Origin: JAJPHI01 sp035541875
GTDB taxonomy: Bacteria > Desulfobacterota > Binatia > Binatales > Binataceae
Assembly: GCA_035541875.1 (NCBI GenBank)
Contig: DATKML010000051.1
Span: 124,001 to 188,000, forward strand
Direction of reading: 5' to 3'
Length of the DNA stretch: 64,000 nucleotides
In this document: piece by piece, positions 45,516 to 55,120 of the stretch
Numbering within the stretch: position 1 is the first letter of the stretch
Layout of the letters: the number at the start of each line of letters is the position of its first letter
Notes under the pieces: model-generated
What the model was told of the DNA's origin: nothing
What the model saw: the letters and a program-made list of their open reading frames with translations, nothing else
Database searches by the model: none
Translations under genes and position numbers: made by a program

Positions 45516-46724
45516 TCAGCAGCAGCCCTTAAAGGCGGTGGCGGCATGAGGACCCGGATCAGGTTCCCATCCCCAGCTCCGCGGACCCCACTCCGGGGTA
45601 AACACCTTGCCGCGCTTGATCGTCAGGGCGGGCATCACGGCTTTGTTCACCTCGAGACTCGCGCCAAGTACGTCGTAAACAGTCCAATCGCCCTCTTCGA
45701 TCCGCAGGATAGTGATATCGGCCTGACGGCCGACGACGAGGCTGCCCAACCGATTATCCGCACCGATTGCCGCGGCGGGATTATGCGTGCACATCGCCAC
45801 CACCTGATCGAGTGTGAACCCGAGCCCGAGGAAGCGCGTCATCATCTCGGTCATGCTGTGCACCGTGCGAACCCGGCCCGGCACCGTGATATCGGTGCTG
45901 ATGCAGTGCGGGAGTAATCCTTGGTCGATAATCCGGCGGCCAATATCGAAGCTGAAGTTCGCCTGGCCATGCGCGGTGTCGAACCACACGCCCGTTTTGG
46001 CCGCTTCCCACGCTTCGGGCACGAGACGTCCATTTCCATCGAGCACCCCACCGGGATTGGCCGTGAAATAGTGCGTGAGAATATCGCCCTTCTCGAGCAG
46101 GGGCAGCAGACGACGAATGACCGTGGGGTCGTACCGCTTCTCGGTATCGCCGATATGAACCATCAGCTTGATTCCGCTTTCACGAGCGGCGCGCTTGGCT
46201 ATACGCGGCATCTCCATCCCGAGGATTTCGAGCGCCGGCGAAACCATCCGGGCCTTGATTCCGCAGATTAGATTCTTGTGCTTGGCCGCGACTCGCAATG
46301 TCCCGTCGAGATCGATGCTGCGCTCGGCGACGATATCGGGAAGCGTTGCCAGACCCGTCTGGCAGATATGCATAAACGGAATAATCTCGGTGTCGCAGTT
46401 CGGCAGAATATGGTGTGGGAATCCTTCGAAAGTAGCGCTTCCGCTGCTGCCCGCATCGACCAAGGTGGTCACCCCGGCATGAACTCCCACCATGTCAGGA
46501 TGAACGCCCAGGCGCGTGAAGCCTTCGAAGACATGAGCATGTAGATCGATTAACCCCGGCGTGACGGTCTTGCCCGTTACGTCGAGAACGCGACGGCCCT
46601 CTTCGGCCGGAATCGCTGAGGCTATCTGGGCAATCAGGCCATCCTGAACGGCAATATCATAGGTGCCGCTGAGATGTGCGGACGGATCGATGACCGTCCC
46701 ACCTTTGATAACGAGTTCGAACAT
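45516..46724 (-). CDS. Amidohydrolase/deacetylase family metallohydrolase
   Basis: From MFELVIKGGTVIDPSAHLSG the product has 402 residues; the longer open frame upstream is not favoured. The urease-superfamily barrel shows the first metal pair in DLHAHVF (H62, H64), the carboxylated Lys candidate K157 in CGIKARMV, a His ligand H190 in LMVHIGDTE and the later STDITVPGRV with Asp ligand. The C-terminal beta sandwich (ADITILRIEEGDWTVYD) follows. This matches the AHA_3915/EF_0837-type amidohydrolase/deacetylase group, related to dihydroorotase and D-aminoacylase. It differs from the amidohydrolase_2 genes in this window. Confidence 0.9.
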   Translation of the reverse strand: MFELVIKGGTVIDPSAHLSGTYDIAVQDGLIAQIASAIPAEEGRRVLDVTGKTVTPGLIDLHAHVFEGFTRLGVHPDMVGVHAGVTTLVDAGSSGSATFEGFPHHILPNCDTEIIPFMHICQTGLATLPDIVAERSIDLDGTLRVAAKHKNLICGIKARMVSPALEILGMEMPRIAKRAARESGIKLMVHIGDTEKRYDPTVIRRLLPLLEKGDILTHYFTANPGGVLDGNGRLVPEAWEAAKTGVWFDTAHGQANFSFDIGRRIIDQGLLPHCISTDITVPGRVRTVHSMTEMMTRFLGLGFTLDQVVAMCTHNPAAAIGADNRLGSLVVGRQADITILRIEEGDWTVYDVLGASLEVNKAVMPALTIKRGKVFTPEWGPRSWGWEPDPGPHAATAFKGCC

Positions 46725-46931
46725 ACGCACCTCGAACGCCGGATTCGGCGTTCCCGCCGATAACATGACACAAACCGGCTCGAATCAGTGATCAGATCTG
46801 ATTGTGAGAACGACTCGCGAAGACGAACTCTGGGCCTATCCGCATTGACTTGACGCCTCGCCCAAGTGTGGTAGTACGAACAATAATCAACCATTTTTTC
46901 TACAAGCTGAGTCCTGGAGGGAGGCTGTCGG

Positions 46932-48971
46932 ATGAGCGATAAGTCTGAATTGCTGAATGCTACTGATGAGATGATCGATGACGCGGTGAAGCATGCCGAC
47001 CCGATGGTGTTGCGCGGCCTCGTCTATCAGTTAACCGGTGACGAGAGTATCGCTGCGACTCGGGCTGCGATGGCGGATATCAAGCACTCCGAGGCGAGCA
47101 ACGCTTCCAAAGAGTTGGCGATCGCGCAATCGAAGGCTGATTTGTCAGACCCGGCTGACGTCGCGATGATTCAGGCCAAGGCCGCTGCGTTCCTCAAGTC
47201 CTACCGGGATCAGGGTGCGCCGCAGATTCCGTGCGGAACGCCTGAGCGCCTCGCCCGTAGTCTTAGCCTTACGGCCGGAGCCGATATCCCTGCTCACGAG
47301 ATGGAGATGTGGCTTGAGCAATTGGCGCTCGATCCGTGGGCGCGAGCACTCGAATGGACTGATCCACCGGCATCGCAGGATTTACAGAACTTCGTTGTCG
47401 CGGTCATCGGCGCAGGGATGGGCGGTCTGAACGCTGCCGTTCAACTGAAACACGCGGGTATCCCCTACTTCGTAATCGAAAAGAACGACGAGGTTGGCGG
47501 CACCTGGTACGAGAACCAGTATCCGGGAGCGCGTGTCGATTCGCCAAGCCGCACCTATACACATATCTATGGTGTCGACTTCGAATATCCGAACGCCTTC
47601 TGCCCTCAGCGCGAGAACTTGAGGTACTTCAAATGGGTGGCCGACAATTTCGACATCCGCAAGGACATCACGTTCAAGACTGAGGTCAAATCGATCGTCT
47701 GGGATGAGGCGGCCAAGCTTTGGGAGATCAAGGCCGAAGGTCCAGATGGTCCGCGTGTTTGGCGCGCGAATGCCGTGATCGCGAGCGTCGGCTTTCTCTC
47801 ACGCCCGAATATGCCCGAAATCGAAGGCATGGACACCTTCGAGGGCAAAGCCTTCCATACCGCGCGATGGCCGAAGGGTCTCGATGTGAAGGGCAAGCGC
47901 GTCGCGGTGATTGGGACCGGCGCTACCGGCTATCAGATGGTGCCGGAACTAGCGAAATTGGCCGGTCACACCTACGTTTTTCAGCGCACTCCGAACTGGT
48001 GCTTCGACACCAAGAGCTATCTCGATCCGTTTCCGGCACAGGTGAATTGGCTCGATCGGAACTTCCCCTACATACGGAATTTCATCCGCTTCCGCCTGAG
48101 CTGGCTGGCCGGGCCCGAAGCGTTTGCGCCGGTGATGCGTATCGATCCGCAGTTCGAGGATCAACACGCGCGGAGCGCTCTCAACAAGCGAATCCGAGAG
48201 CAGCAGATCGACTTCATAAAAAGGAAGCTGGCGAGCCGCCCCGAACTCATCGATAAGATGATTCCGGTGGCCCCACCCTACTCTGCGCGACCGATCATTA
48301 TCGACACAGACTACTCGATCTACGATGCCTTACTGCGTGACGATGTAACCCTCATCAGCGACCCGATACAGCGAATCACGCCAAAAGGAATCGAGGTAAA
48401 GGGTGTCGGCGAAATTCCGCTCGATATCATCGTTTACGCTACCGGCTTCAAGGCCAACGACTTCCTGTGGCCGATGGAGATTCGCGGACGCGAGGGCAAA
48501 CGTATCGAGGAGCTATGGCAGAAGGACGGCGCCCGAGCCTACCTCGGCACGATGCTCCCCGGGTTCCCCAACTTCTTCATGATCTACGGTCCTAACACCA
48601 ATAATTTTGGTGGCCTGCAGATCGTCGATTTCGAAGAGATGGTCACGCGGTTCTCTCTCGAATGCATCGGCGGGTTGATCAAACAGAAGAAGAGCACAGT
48701 CGATATCTCGTTCGACGCCTACTTGCGGTACAACGAAGAGGTTGATCGAGCTGAGGCGCTGATGATCTACAAAGATCCGCGAGCCCATAACTACTACAAG
48801 AACGACAGCGGACGATCCGCCGCAAATAATCCGATCGATATCCGGAAAATATGGGCGTGGCTGCGTAACCCGCTAAATGGCAAGGCCCACGGTCAGCAGA
48901 TTGGGGATCCGGAGGCCTTAGCCAACCGAAACGTCCGACCCTATTTCCAAGCCGATCTGATCATAGAGTAA
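46932..48971 (+). CDS. Baeyer-Villiger monooxygenase with N-terminal extension
   Basis: The 679-residue flavoprotein has a helical N-terminal extension of about 150 residues, as in 4-hydroxyacetophenone monooxygenase. An FAD Rossmann motif VIGAGMGGL (residues 158-166) and GGTWYENQYPGARVDSPSR follow. The BVMO fingerprint is FEGKAFHTARWP (303-314) and the NADPH Rossmann is VIGTGATGYQ. Near the end ATGFKANDFLWPMEIRGREGK and YGPNTNNF are typical. It inserts oxygen beside a ketone to give an ester or lactone. It is a separate transcript, closed by a strong terminator, and converges on a second BVMO. Confidence 0.96.
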   Translation: MSDKSELLNATDEMIDDAVKHADPMVLRGLVYQLTGDESIAATRAAMADIKHSEASNASKELAIAQSKADLSDPADVAMIQAKAAAFLKSYRDQGAPQIPCGTPERLARSLSLTAGADIPAHEMEMWLEQLALDPWARALEWTDPPASQDLQNFVVAVIGAGMGGLNAAVQLKHAGIPYFVIEKNDEVGGTWYENQYPGARVDSPSRTYTHIYGVDFEYPNAFCPQRENLRYFKWVADNFDIRKDITFKTEVKSIVWDEAAKLWEIKAEGPDGPRVWRANAVIASVGFLSRPNMPEIEGMDTFEGKAFHTARWPKGLDVKGKRVAVIGTGATGYQMVPELAKLAGHTYVFQRTPNWCFDTKSYLDPFPAQVNWLDRNFPYIRNFIRFRLSWLAGPEAFAPVMRIDPQFEDQHARSALNKRIREQQIDFIKRKLASRPELIDKMIPVAPPYSARPIIIDTDYSIYDALLRDDVTLISDPIQRITPKGIEVKGVGEIPLDIIVYATGFKANDFLWPMEIRGREGKRIEELWQKDGARAYLGTMLPGFPNFFMIYGPNTNNFGGLQIVDFEEMVTRFSLECIGGLIKQKKSTVDISFDAYLRYNEEVDRAEALMIYKDPRAHNYYKNDSGRSAANNPIDIRKIWAWLRNPLNGKAHGQQIGDPEALANRNVRPYFQADLIIE

Positions 48972-49008
48972 GAAGACCTTCAGTGACCGTCTCTCTAACT
49001 TCAAACAA

Positions 49009-49050
49009 AACAGCTCCAGCGGCTTACGCCGCTGGAGCTGTTGCTTTTTT
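49009..49050. terminator. Rho-independent terminator after the first BVMO gene
   Basis: Perfect 15 bp arms (49009-49023 and 49028-49042) with a TTAC loop, followed by a seven-base T tract at 49044-49050. It lies 37 bases after the stop. Confidence 0.95.
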
Positions 49051-49086
49051 GGTTTCGGTCCTGGTTAGTCGTTGCCCACCGGGACC

Positions 49087-50940
49087 TTATCCGAATACGT
49101 AGGGTGAGAGCGTCGACTGCGCTTCGCCGCGAATTTTTTCCCAGGCGCGACCTCCGTAATAGGCCAAACTGCCGGGCGTCGCCTTGCCCTCGCCGTTGTA
49201 GTACGAGATGCAATCGCGCAGCGGTGCCGTAGCCACGTCCACCTCAGCACAATGTTTGGCGTACTCCTCTTCGGGCCCCTTGTGCACATCAACGATACTG
49301 GCGCCGCGCTCGCGCATGGTCTTCATCATCCACACGAGATAGTCGGCGTGCGCATAAATCACGTCGGTGAAATTGAAGCTGCCACCGCCGCCCTGCGGAC
49401 CAGTGACGATAAAGAGATTCGGGAAGCCACTGGTGTGGAGCCCGAGGAACGTGCGGGTTCCCTCCGTGTTCCATTTCTCGGTTAACGTACGGCCCTCACG
49501 CCCTTTGATCTTTTGGAACGTCGAGGTGCCCATCCACTGGAAGCCTGTGGCATAGATCAGCACGTCTAGCGGATATTCCACGCCCTCATGCACCACGCCA
49601 CGCTCGTTGATCTCGGTTACACCCTTCGGCGCGGTATCAACCAGATGAACGTGGGGCAGGTTGAAGGTCGGCAGGTATTCGTCGTGGAAGGTCGGCCGCT
49701 TGCAGCCATACGGATAGTAGGGCTTTAGCGCCGCTGCCGTTTTCGGATCCTTTACGATCGCGTCCACCCGTGCCCGCACCTGTTCCATCAGACGGAAGCT
49801 CGAATCGAGCTGCTTCTCCATGTACTCCTCGGGAGTCAGCTTGCGATCGTACATCTTCCGTTCTTTGAAATCCGGAACCTTGCCCGCGAGATAGTCATCG
49901 TTGGCCAGCACGGCTGCGCGCACTTCCGAGATACGCGCGAAGCGTCCGCGCCGCGCCTCGGCCCATCCGCGTTCTTTTGCCCACTGCTCCCGCTCTTCCG
50001 CGGTCGTCTCACGCTGAGCGCGCACGTCAATTGAAGAGGGAGTGCGCTGGAAAACGTAAAGTTCGCCAACGACCTTCGCCAGTTCGGGGATTGCCTGTAC
50101 GGCGGTCGCGCCGGTACCGATAATCCCGACGCGCTTGCCCTTAAGGTCCACGTCGTAGTTCCAGCGCGAGGTATGGAACGACTCGCCCTTGAACTTCTCC
50201 ATACCGTTGATACGAGCCAGCTTGGGCGTCGTGAGGATACCGTTCGCCAGAACCACGAAGCGCGCGCGCATCTTGTCGCCGCGATCCGTCTCGACGATCC
50301 AGCGGCCGGAAGCTTCGTCCCACGTCGTCGCCTCAACCGTCGTATGGAATAGGCAATGATCGTAGAAGTTGAACTTCTCCGCGATCCGCTGGCAATGCTC
50401 CATGATCTCGAAGCCGGAAGCGAACTTCATCGACGGGACATAACCCGTTTCATCCAGCAATGGCAGGTAACTGTACGACTCGACGTCGCAGGCGATACCG
50501 GGATAGCGATTCCAGTACCAGGTGCCGCCCACGTCGCCGCCCTTCTCGCAGAAGCGCACGTCAGTGAAGCCGGCTTCACGCAGCTTGTACCAGAGCAACA
50601 GGCCGCCGAAGCCTGCGCCGACGACCAGAATCTCACACTCGTCTGTGAGGGCTTCGCGAGGAATTGGCGGCTCGGAGTAGACGTCGTCCAGATACTTCTT
50701 GAACTGCCCTTCCATCGCCATGTAATCGGCAGCACCGGCGCGGGCTTCCTTGAAAGCTCGGTACTTGGCCTGCTCTTCCGCGTTGAAGGTCGCGCCCGGC
50801 GGCAACTTAGGCAGTTCTAACAGCTTCTGATCGGTGACGACCGAATAGCCCTTGCCCTTAATCTTCTCTGAGGCTTTGGCGGCGCGCGTATTAAAGATCT
50901 TGCGCCCGGTCTCGGAATCGATACGAATCGCTTCGCTCAT
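49087..50940 (-). CDS. Baeyer-Villiger monooxygenase (cyclohexanone/steroid type)
   Basis: The 617-residue product has an N-terminal extension of about 100 residues. The FAD motif VVGAGFGGL (107-115) and GGTWYWNRYPGIACDVESYSYLP follow, then the fingerprint FKGESFHTSRWNY (250-262, the last position Tyr for Pro), the NADPH motif IIGTGATAVQAIPEL, RPTFHDEYLPTFNLPHVHLVD and ATGFQWMGTS. This is the classic type I BVMO frame of the CHMO/steroid group. It is the last gene of the minus-strand series that starts with a DsbA-like gene at 55.1 kb, but a 187-base gap suggests it has its own promoter. Confidence 0.96.
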   Translation of the reverse strand: MSEAIRIDSETGRKIFNTRAAKASEKIKGKGYSVVTDQKLLELPKLPPGATFNAEEQAKYRAFKEARAGAADYMAMEGQFKKYLDDVYSEPPIPREALTDECEILVVGAGFGGLLLWYKLREAGFTDVRFCEKGGDVGGTWYWNRYPGIACDVESYSYLPLLDETGYVPSMKFASGFEIMEHCQRIAEKFNFYDHCLFHTTVEATTWDEASGRWIVETDRGDKMRARFVVLANGILTTPKLARINGMEKFKGESFHTSRWNYDVDLKGKRVGIIGTGATAVQAIPELAKVVGELYVFQRTPSSIDVRAQRETTAEEREQWAKERGWAEARRGRFARISEVRAAVLANDDYLAGKVPDFKERKMYDRKLTPEEYMEKQLDSSFRLMEQVRARVDAIVKDPKTAAALKPYYPYGCKRPTFHDEYLPTFNLPHVHLVDTAPKGVTEINERGVVHEGVEYPLDVLIYATGFQWMGTSTFQKIKGREGRTLTEKWNTEGTRTFLGLHTSGFPNLFIVTGPQGGGGSFNFTDVIYAHADYLVWMMKTMRERGASIVDVHKGPEEEYAKHCAEVDVATAPLRDCISYYNGEGKATPGSLAYYGGRAWEKIRGEAQSTLSPYVFG

Positions 50941-51127
50941 TTGGATTGTTTCTACACTCCTTGTTAATGAGAAGTTAGTCTGGCTGCGGCATCCAAACGC
51001 GCGAATGCACGTAACCCGTTTGCTCTCACCGCCACGGACGCTTGCGCCAACCCTCTCGTTAGCATAGGTCGCCGCCCCTTCAAAGTCTTTTTATCTTGAT
51101 AACTCGGGGGCGAGATCGAGAAGTTCG

Positions 51128-52579
51128 CTAGCGTTTCTGCAGCAGTGCGTTAACGGCACCGTCGACGACGGTGCCGTTAAAAAACCCCGGATTCATACTG
51201 GTCCAGAGCCGCGCCGGATTCGCGAAGACAAAATCGCGAAAGTTATCCTCGCTGATTAATCCGTGTTCGACCAGTTCGTAAGCTTCTTCCGTGACTTCAG
51301 TCATATCCGGCACATCCCAGTGCCCGATATCGGAGCTGAAGATCGCATTGAGCTTCGCGCCGAACGGCAGCTTCTTCGTGTCAAAGGCGAACGCATTGAC
51401 CGGATCGTCTGCCTCGCAGCCAAAGTAGAAATTAGGCACGAAGAGGTCGCGGATATCTTCGGCTTTCTCGATCCCGCATCGCGACCAGTCGTCAAGTGCC
51501 GTCGGATCTTCGCGGGTGCCGCTGACGCCCCAGCCCTCGCTGCGATCTGCGAGCTTGTCCGCCACGAGCTTACCGCCATATTGCCGGGCGAGATCCTGAA
51601 ATAACTTCAGATCCAGGTTGGCCGGATCATAGTTCCCGATCGCCTTGCCATTGCGCTTCTCCCAATGGCCGATCATGTCGGCGTAAAGGCTGCAGGCCCA
51701 TCCAACGCCGCACTCAAGAAAGGCGCAGCGCAATTGCGGAAAGCGTCGAGTGACACCACCGAAGAACATCGCCTTACACAGCGCTTCGCCCGCAGCGGCA
51801 AAGTGCCCGATATGATTGAACATGTAGTTCGAGATTGAGCCCCGGCTTCCCCAGCCCATCCCGAAGGAGTGGAACGAGGGCGCGATACCCAGCTCGATAC
51901 ACTTGGCCCATACGGGGTCGTAGTCGTAAGCGCTATCGATCGCGAAGAAGTCGAGCCAATAGGCGTAACGAGTCGGATGCGATAGTGCGCGCTTGACCGC
52001 CGGAATCGGTCGACGCACATGCCCCGCCATCATTACCACCTTGAGACCGAGGGTACGGACCGCGTACTCCAGCTCTTCGATCGCTTCCTGCGGCGTATGC
52101 ATCGGGATAACCGCCGCAGGTGTCAGCCTGTCGCCGTACTCGCGGAAGATATCGGCGTAAAACCTATTCAGTGAACGGCAGATCGCGCGCCGCAACTCAT
52201 CTTCGCGGATATGCGGTGCGGCCAGTCCAACCGTCGGATAGAGCACCGCAAAATCGATCCCGGTCTGATCGAGCCGCTCATGGAGTAACTTCGGAAAGGT
52301 CGCCGTCGCGCGGTCCAGCGTGTTCTTCGTCGGCAGCGCCCACCAGGGTGGACGCCACGGACGCTCCGCCTCGCGCTGCTCCTGCGTCATGCGATACCAC
52401 CCGGCACCGTCGAGACGATAGCGACCTGCGAGGCCCGCGCCGGCGACCTTCCGCACGTAATCCTGCAGCGCCGGCTGGAACTCGACCGTATGGCCGTCGG
52501 AATCGATCACCGGATGGTTCAATCGCGCGCGTGTCTGCGCCGATTTGGAAAGCCGCACCGCTGATGTGGTCGCCGCCAT
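51128..52579 (-). CDS. Amidohydrolase_2 family hydrolase, paralogue of the 1.7 kb gene
   Basis: The 483-residue product has PVIDSDGHTVEFQPAL (metal motif), LYPTVGLAAPHIREDELRRAICRSLNRFYADIFREYGDRLTPAAVIPMHTP, DYDPVWAKCIELGIAPSFHSFGMGWGSRGS, GGVTRRFPQLRCAFLECGVGWACSLY and SSDIGHWDVPDM. It is clearly paralogous to the gene at 1687-3180, including a specific C-terminal end (FVFANPARLWTSMNPGFFNGTVV). The ACMSD-like family cleaves C-C or C-N bonds. A perfect 14 bp palindrome (51150-51180) falls inside its last codons. It lies 61 bases after the acyl-CoA-dehydrogenase-like gene. Confidence 0.9.
   Translation of the reverse strand: MAATTSAVRLSKSAQTRARLNHPVIDSDGHTVEFQPALQDYVRKVAGAGLAGRYRLDGAGWYRMTQEQREAERPWRPPWWALPTKNTLDRATATFPKLLHERLDQTGIDFAVLYPTVGLAAPHIREDELRRAICRSLNRFYADIFREYGDRLTPAAVIPMHTPQEAIEELEYAVRTLGLKVVMMAGHVRRPIPAVKRALSHPTRYAYWLDFFAIDSAYDYDPVWAKCIELGIAPSFHSFGMGWGSRGSISNYMFNHIGHFAAAGEALCKAMFFGGVTRRFPQLRCAFLECGVGWACSLYADMIGHWEKRNGKAIGNYDPANLDLKLFQDLARQYGGKLVADKLADRSEGWGVSGTREDPTALDDWSRCGIEKAEDIRDLFVPNFYFGCEADDPVNAFAFDTKKLPFGAKLNAIFSSDIGHWDVPDMTEVTEEAYELVEHGLISEDNFRDFVFANPARLWTSMNPGFFNGTVVDGAVNALLQKR
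51150..51180. repeat. Palindrome inside the 3' end of the amidohydrolase gene
   Basis: Arms 51150-51163 and 51167-51180 are perfectly complementary across GAC and cover codons for NGTVVDGAVN. The hairpin would form in the mRNA before the stop. It lacks a T run in the sense direction and is probably not a normal terminator. Confidence 0.6.
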
Positions 52580-52640
52580 AGTTCTTTCCTCCTTCAGCGC
52601 GCAAAGAAGAATATCGCCGAAACTCTGCCCCGAGAAATTA

Positions 52641-53825
52641 CTAGTTCGTCTTGGGCTTCTTCGGCGGTGGGAACAGCATCCTAGCGATATTTCCGATCAC
52701 TACATCGTTGGTGATACCCATCACGACCCCTGCGTGAGCGTCGCGCAGATAACGATCGAAAGGCAAGCGACGTGCATACGCAGTGCCGCCGCCCATCCCC
52801 ATGATCTCAGAGGTTACGTGGACTGCCGTCTCCGAGCAGGCGACCTTGGCTTGCGAACATGCAAGGATACTGGTCGGCTGATCGTGATCGAACGCCGACG
52901 CCGCCGAGTAGAGGAGCGCGCGTGATCGCTCAATCGCGATACTCAATTCCGCCATCCGATGGCGCGTGACGGGATTCTCGATACGCGGTTTGGTCTCCTC
53001 GTCGGAGTATTCGAGAAACTTCCTTGCCTCATCAAAAGCACCGGCAGCAACGCCCAGATAGACGGCTGCGTAGGTTGCGGTGACGACCGGCAGGAACTTT
53101 CGCGCCTGCTCACGCATCAGCGTGTGCTCGGCTCCGATCAGATTCGCGCGTGGCACGACCCCGTTGAAGATGACGGGCGAGCTGTTGTTGCCGCGCATTC
53201 CAAAGCCGTTCCACGGCTCGGCGATCTTCCAATCAATCTTGTCGCGTTCGACGACAAGGCCGCTCACCTGATCGGGCGTAGCGTCTTTACCAACACGGCA
53301 GAGGAACAGGTGATGCGTCGCGCGGCCGGCCGAAGTTACATAGCTCTTGCGCACGTTCTCAACGCGAAGGCCATCACCCTCCGGGGTCACGACCGACATG
53401 GTATTGCTCTGCGCAAAGGCGCCACCGCGGCCAGGGACCTCCGAACCAGCCACCGTGAAAAAGGCCTCTCCCGCGACGATCCGCCGCACGAAGCGTTCCA
53501 TCTGATCGGGCGTGCCGATGCGTGCCACGAGTTCCGAGGCCTCGAGATGCATCTTGTAGCAGAGCGAGGTCGATGCACATCGCTTGGCCAGGATCTCCGT
53601 CACCAGCACCGTGGTCAGCAGGTCTTCCTCGAAACCACCGTGCTCACGCGAGACACGCAGCTTCCAGAAGCCCTCGCGCTTCAGGATATCCAGCCCTTCC
53701 GATGGAAACGTTCCCGTGCGATCGGTTTCAGCCGCTCGCGGCGCCAGATCGCGATCGGCAATAGTCGCGGCCTTTTCAGCCCATTCATTTTGTTTACTGG
53801 TTAGGGGGAAGTATCCGTCTGCCAT
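52641..53825 (-). CDS. Acyl-CoA dehydrogenase-family flavoprotein
   Basis: The 394-residue product has the three-part ACAD layout. The helical N-terminal domain is followed by a beta domain with FFTVAGSEVPGRGGAFAQSNTM and VENVRKSYVTSAGRATHH, then a C-terminal helical bundle ending GGGTAYARRLPFDRYLRDAHAGVVMGITNDVVIGNIARML. Where medium-chain ACADs have the catalytic Glu (YEGT motif), this protein has HAGVVMGITND and no obvious Glu. It may therefore be a related flavin monooxygenase (DszC/SfnC-like) or a non-standard dehydrogenase. It lies between an amidohydrolase and a cupin gene. Confidence 0.85.
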   Translation of the reverse strand: MADGYFPLTSKQNEWAEKAATIADRDLAPRAAETDRTGTFPSEGLDILKREGFWKLRVSREHGGFEEDLLTTVLVTEILAKRCASTSLCYKMHLEASELVARIGTPDQMERFVRRIVAGEAFFTVAGSEVPGRGGAFAQSNTMSVVTPEGDGLRVENVRKSYVTSAGRATHHLFLCRVGKDATPDQVSGLVVERDKIDWKIAEPWNGFGMRGNNSSPVIFNGVVPRANLIGAEHTLMREQARKFLPVVTATYAAVYLGVAAGAFDEARKFLEYSDEETKPRIENPVTRHRMAELSIAIERSRALLYSAASAFDHDQPTSILACSQAKVACSETAVHVTSEIMGMGGGTAYARRLPFDRYLRDAHAGVVMGITNDVVIGNIARMLFPPPKKPKTN

Positions 53826-53889
53826 ATCATCTCCTGAAAGGTTGGTCCGATTGTCGAGCCCGAAAGTGGCCGCGGGTCGTTCGGCTCGA

Positions 53890-54444
53890 TCAGTTCCGCG
53901 CGGCGTTCATCAGCTCGCGAGCATAATCTGATACGAGCTTCATCTCGTACGGATGCTCGTCGAAGGTGAACGGATTCCATACGCTGCGGTTCGCGAAGTT
54001 GAGCAAATCTCCACCGTAAACGTGAATCGCGTAAGAGGCGCGTTCGAGCGGATTTGCGATCGCGTGAATAACCTCGGCGCCGAGAACGACCACATCGCCC
54101 TGCTTGAGCTGCTTCTCACCCGCTTTTTCCAGCGACTGCGTACCGCGGCGATAGAAGAAGTTATCTTCCTGCCCGTCGCAGGTTCCGATCACGGCCCACA
54201 TGTTGTGATTGTGCGGCGGCGTCTTATAGTGCGGCGGCGTCATTGCCCGCAAAACCGTAAGATTCGGCGAACGGAAACAGATGCTGGCAGCGATGCCGCC
54301 CTTCGCGATATCGCGATCGGCTAGCGCTTCATCGAGCGCCTTGCGCAGCGCCGCGGGATCACGCAATCCCTCAGTCACCAGATCCTTAACCTCCGCCGCC
54401 GATTTTCCCTGACAATCTTCGATAAATTGCTTCAAGTTAAACAT
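53890..54444 (-). CDS. Cysteine-dioxygenase-like cupin
   Basis: From the ATG at 54444 the product has 184 residues. The central cupin motifs are TPPHNHNMWAVIGTCDGQEDNFFYRR (metal His H78 and H80, with H72 nearby) and VVVLGAEVIHAIANPLERASYAIHVYGGD (third His). This is the thiol dioxygenase/CDO-like fold with a mononuclear iron, as in cysteine or 3-mercaptopropionate dioxygenase. It lies between a DsbA-like and an acyl-CoA-dehydrogenase-like gene in a thiol-rich neighbourhood. Length and metal spacing fit a small-thiol dioxygenase, but the substrate is not proven. Confidence 0.85.
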   Translation of the reverse strand: MFNLKQFIEDCQGKSAAEVKDLVTEGLRDPAALRKALDEALADRDIAKGGIAASICFRSPNLTVLRAMTPPHYKTPPHNHNMWAVIGTCDGQEDNFFYRRGTQSLEKAGEKQLKQGDVVVLGAEVIHAIANPLERASYAIHVYGGDLLNFANRSVWNPFTFDEHPYEMKLVSDYARELMNAARN

Positions 54445-54463
54445 CTTTTTAACTCGTGATGGC

Positions 54464-55087
54464 CTATCTTGCTGCGGCCGCTTCGGCACCGTAACGCCGG
54501 AAAATCTCACGTATCACCTCTTCGCTTTGCGCCCCGCCGAACGAGTACGGCCCGAGGAAAAACGCGGGAACGCCGGTGACGCCAAGCTGACGAGCGAGCA
54601 TCGTTTCCTGCCCCATCTGATACGCGTAATCCTCCGAATCGAGAGCCCCCTCAGTCTCAGCGCGCTCCAGTCCGACGTCGATCGCGAGGTCGAGCAGGAC
54701 GCCGCGCATTCCGATATTGAGCCCTTCCTTGAAATAGGCTTGATAAACCCTCTGATCAAACCTTTCGCCACAACCTTTTTCGCGAGCGAACATCGCTGTC
54801 TGGAGTGCGAGGCGTGAATTGGCCAATATCGCCGGTGGCTTCATCTCCAGCCCCGCGGCGTCAGCCAGTTCGCCGATATGATTCCAGATCATCTGGCGCG
54901 CCTTGGGATCCATCATTCGGGGATGGCGCGCCAATTCGAGTCCTTCGGGTGGCCACTCAGGATGAATCTGAAAGCTGTGCGGCTCAATCGCAAACCCAAA
55001 TTCGGGTTGGAGCTTACGTACTGTGGCGGAGCCAATGTAACAAAATGGGCAGATAAAATCTGCGAAAACCTTAAGCGTAAAACTCAT
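54464..55087 (-). CDS. FrnE/DsbA-family oxidoreductase
   Basis: The 207-residue protein has a thioredoxin fold with a helical insertion. The active site CPFC (C13, C16) follows VFADFICPFCYIGS, and the C-terminal cis-Pro is in VTGVPAFFLGPYSFGGAQ. No signal peptide is present, so it works in the cytoplasm, unlike classical DsbA. Relatives include FrnE and 2-hydroxychromene-2-carboxylate isomerase; the CXXC argues for thiol redox. It is the first gene of the minus-strand series and is divergent from an MBL hydrolase across a large palindrome. Confidence 0.92.
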   Translation of the reverse strand: MSFTLKVFADFICPFCYIGSATVRKLQPEFGFAIEPHSFQIHPEWPPEGLELARHPRMMDPKARQMIWNHIGELADAAGLEMKPPAILANSRLALQTAMFAREKGCGERFDQRVYQAYFKEGLNIGMRGVLLDLAIDVGLERAETEGALDSEDYAYQMGQETMLARQLGVTGVPAFFLGPYSFGGAQSEEVIREIFRRYGAEAAAAR

Positions 55088-55120
55088 ACGGTTCGCCTCT
55101 TCTGGCCAGCGCTGCGATTT

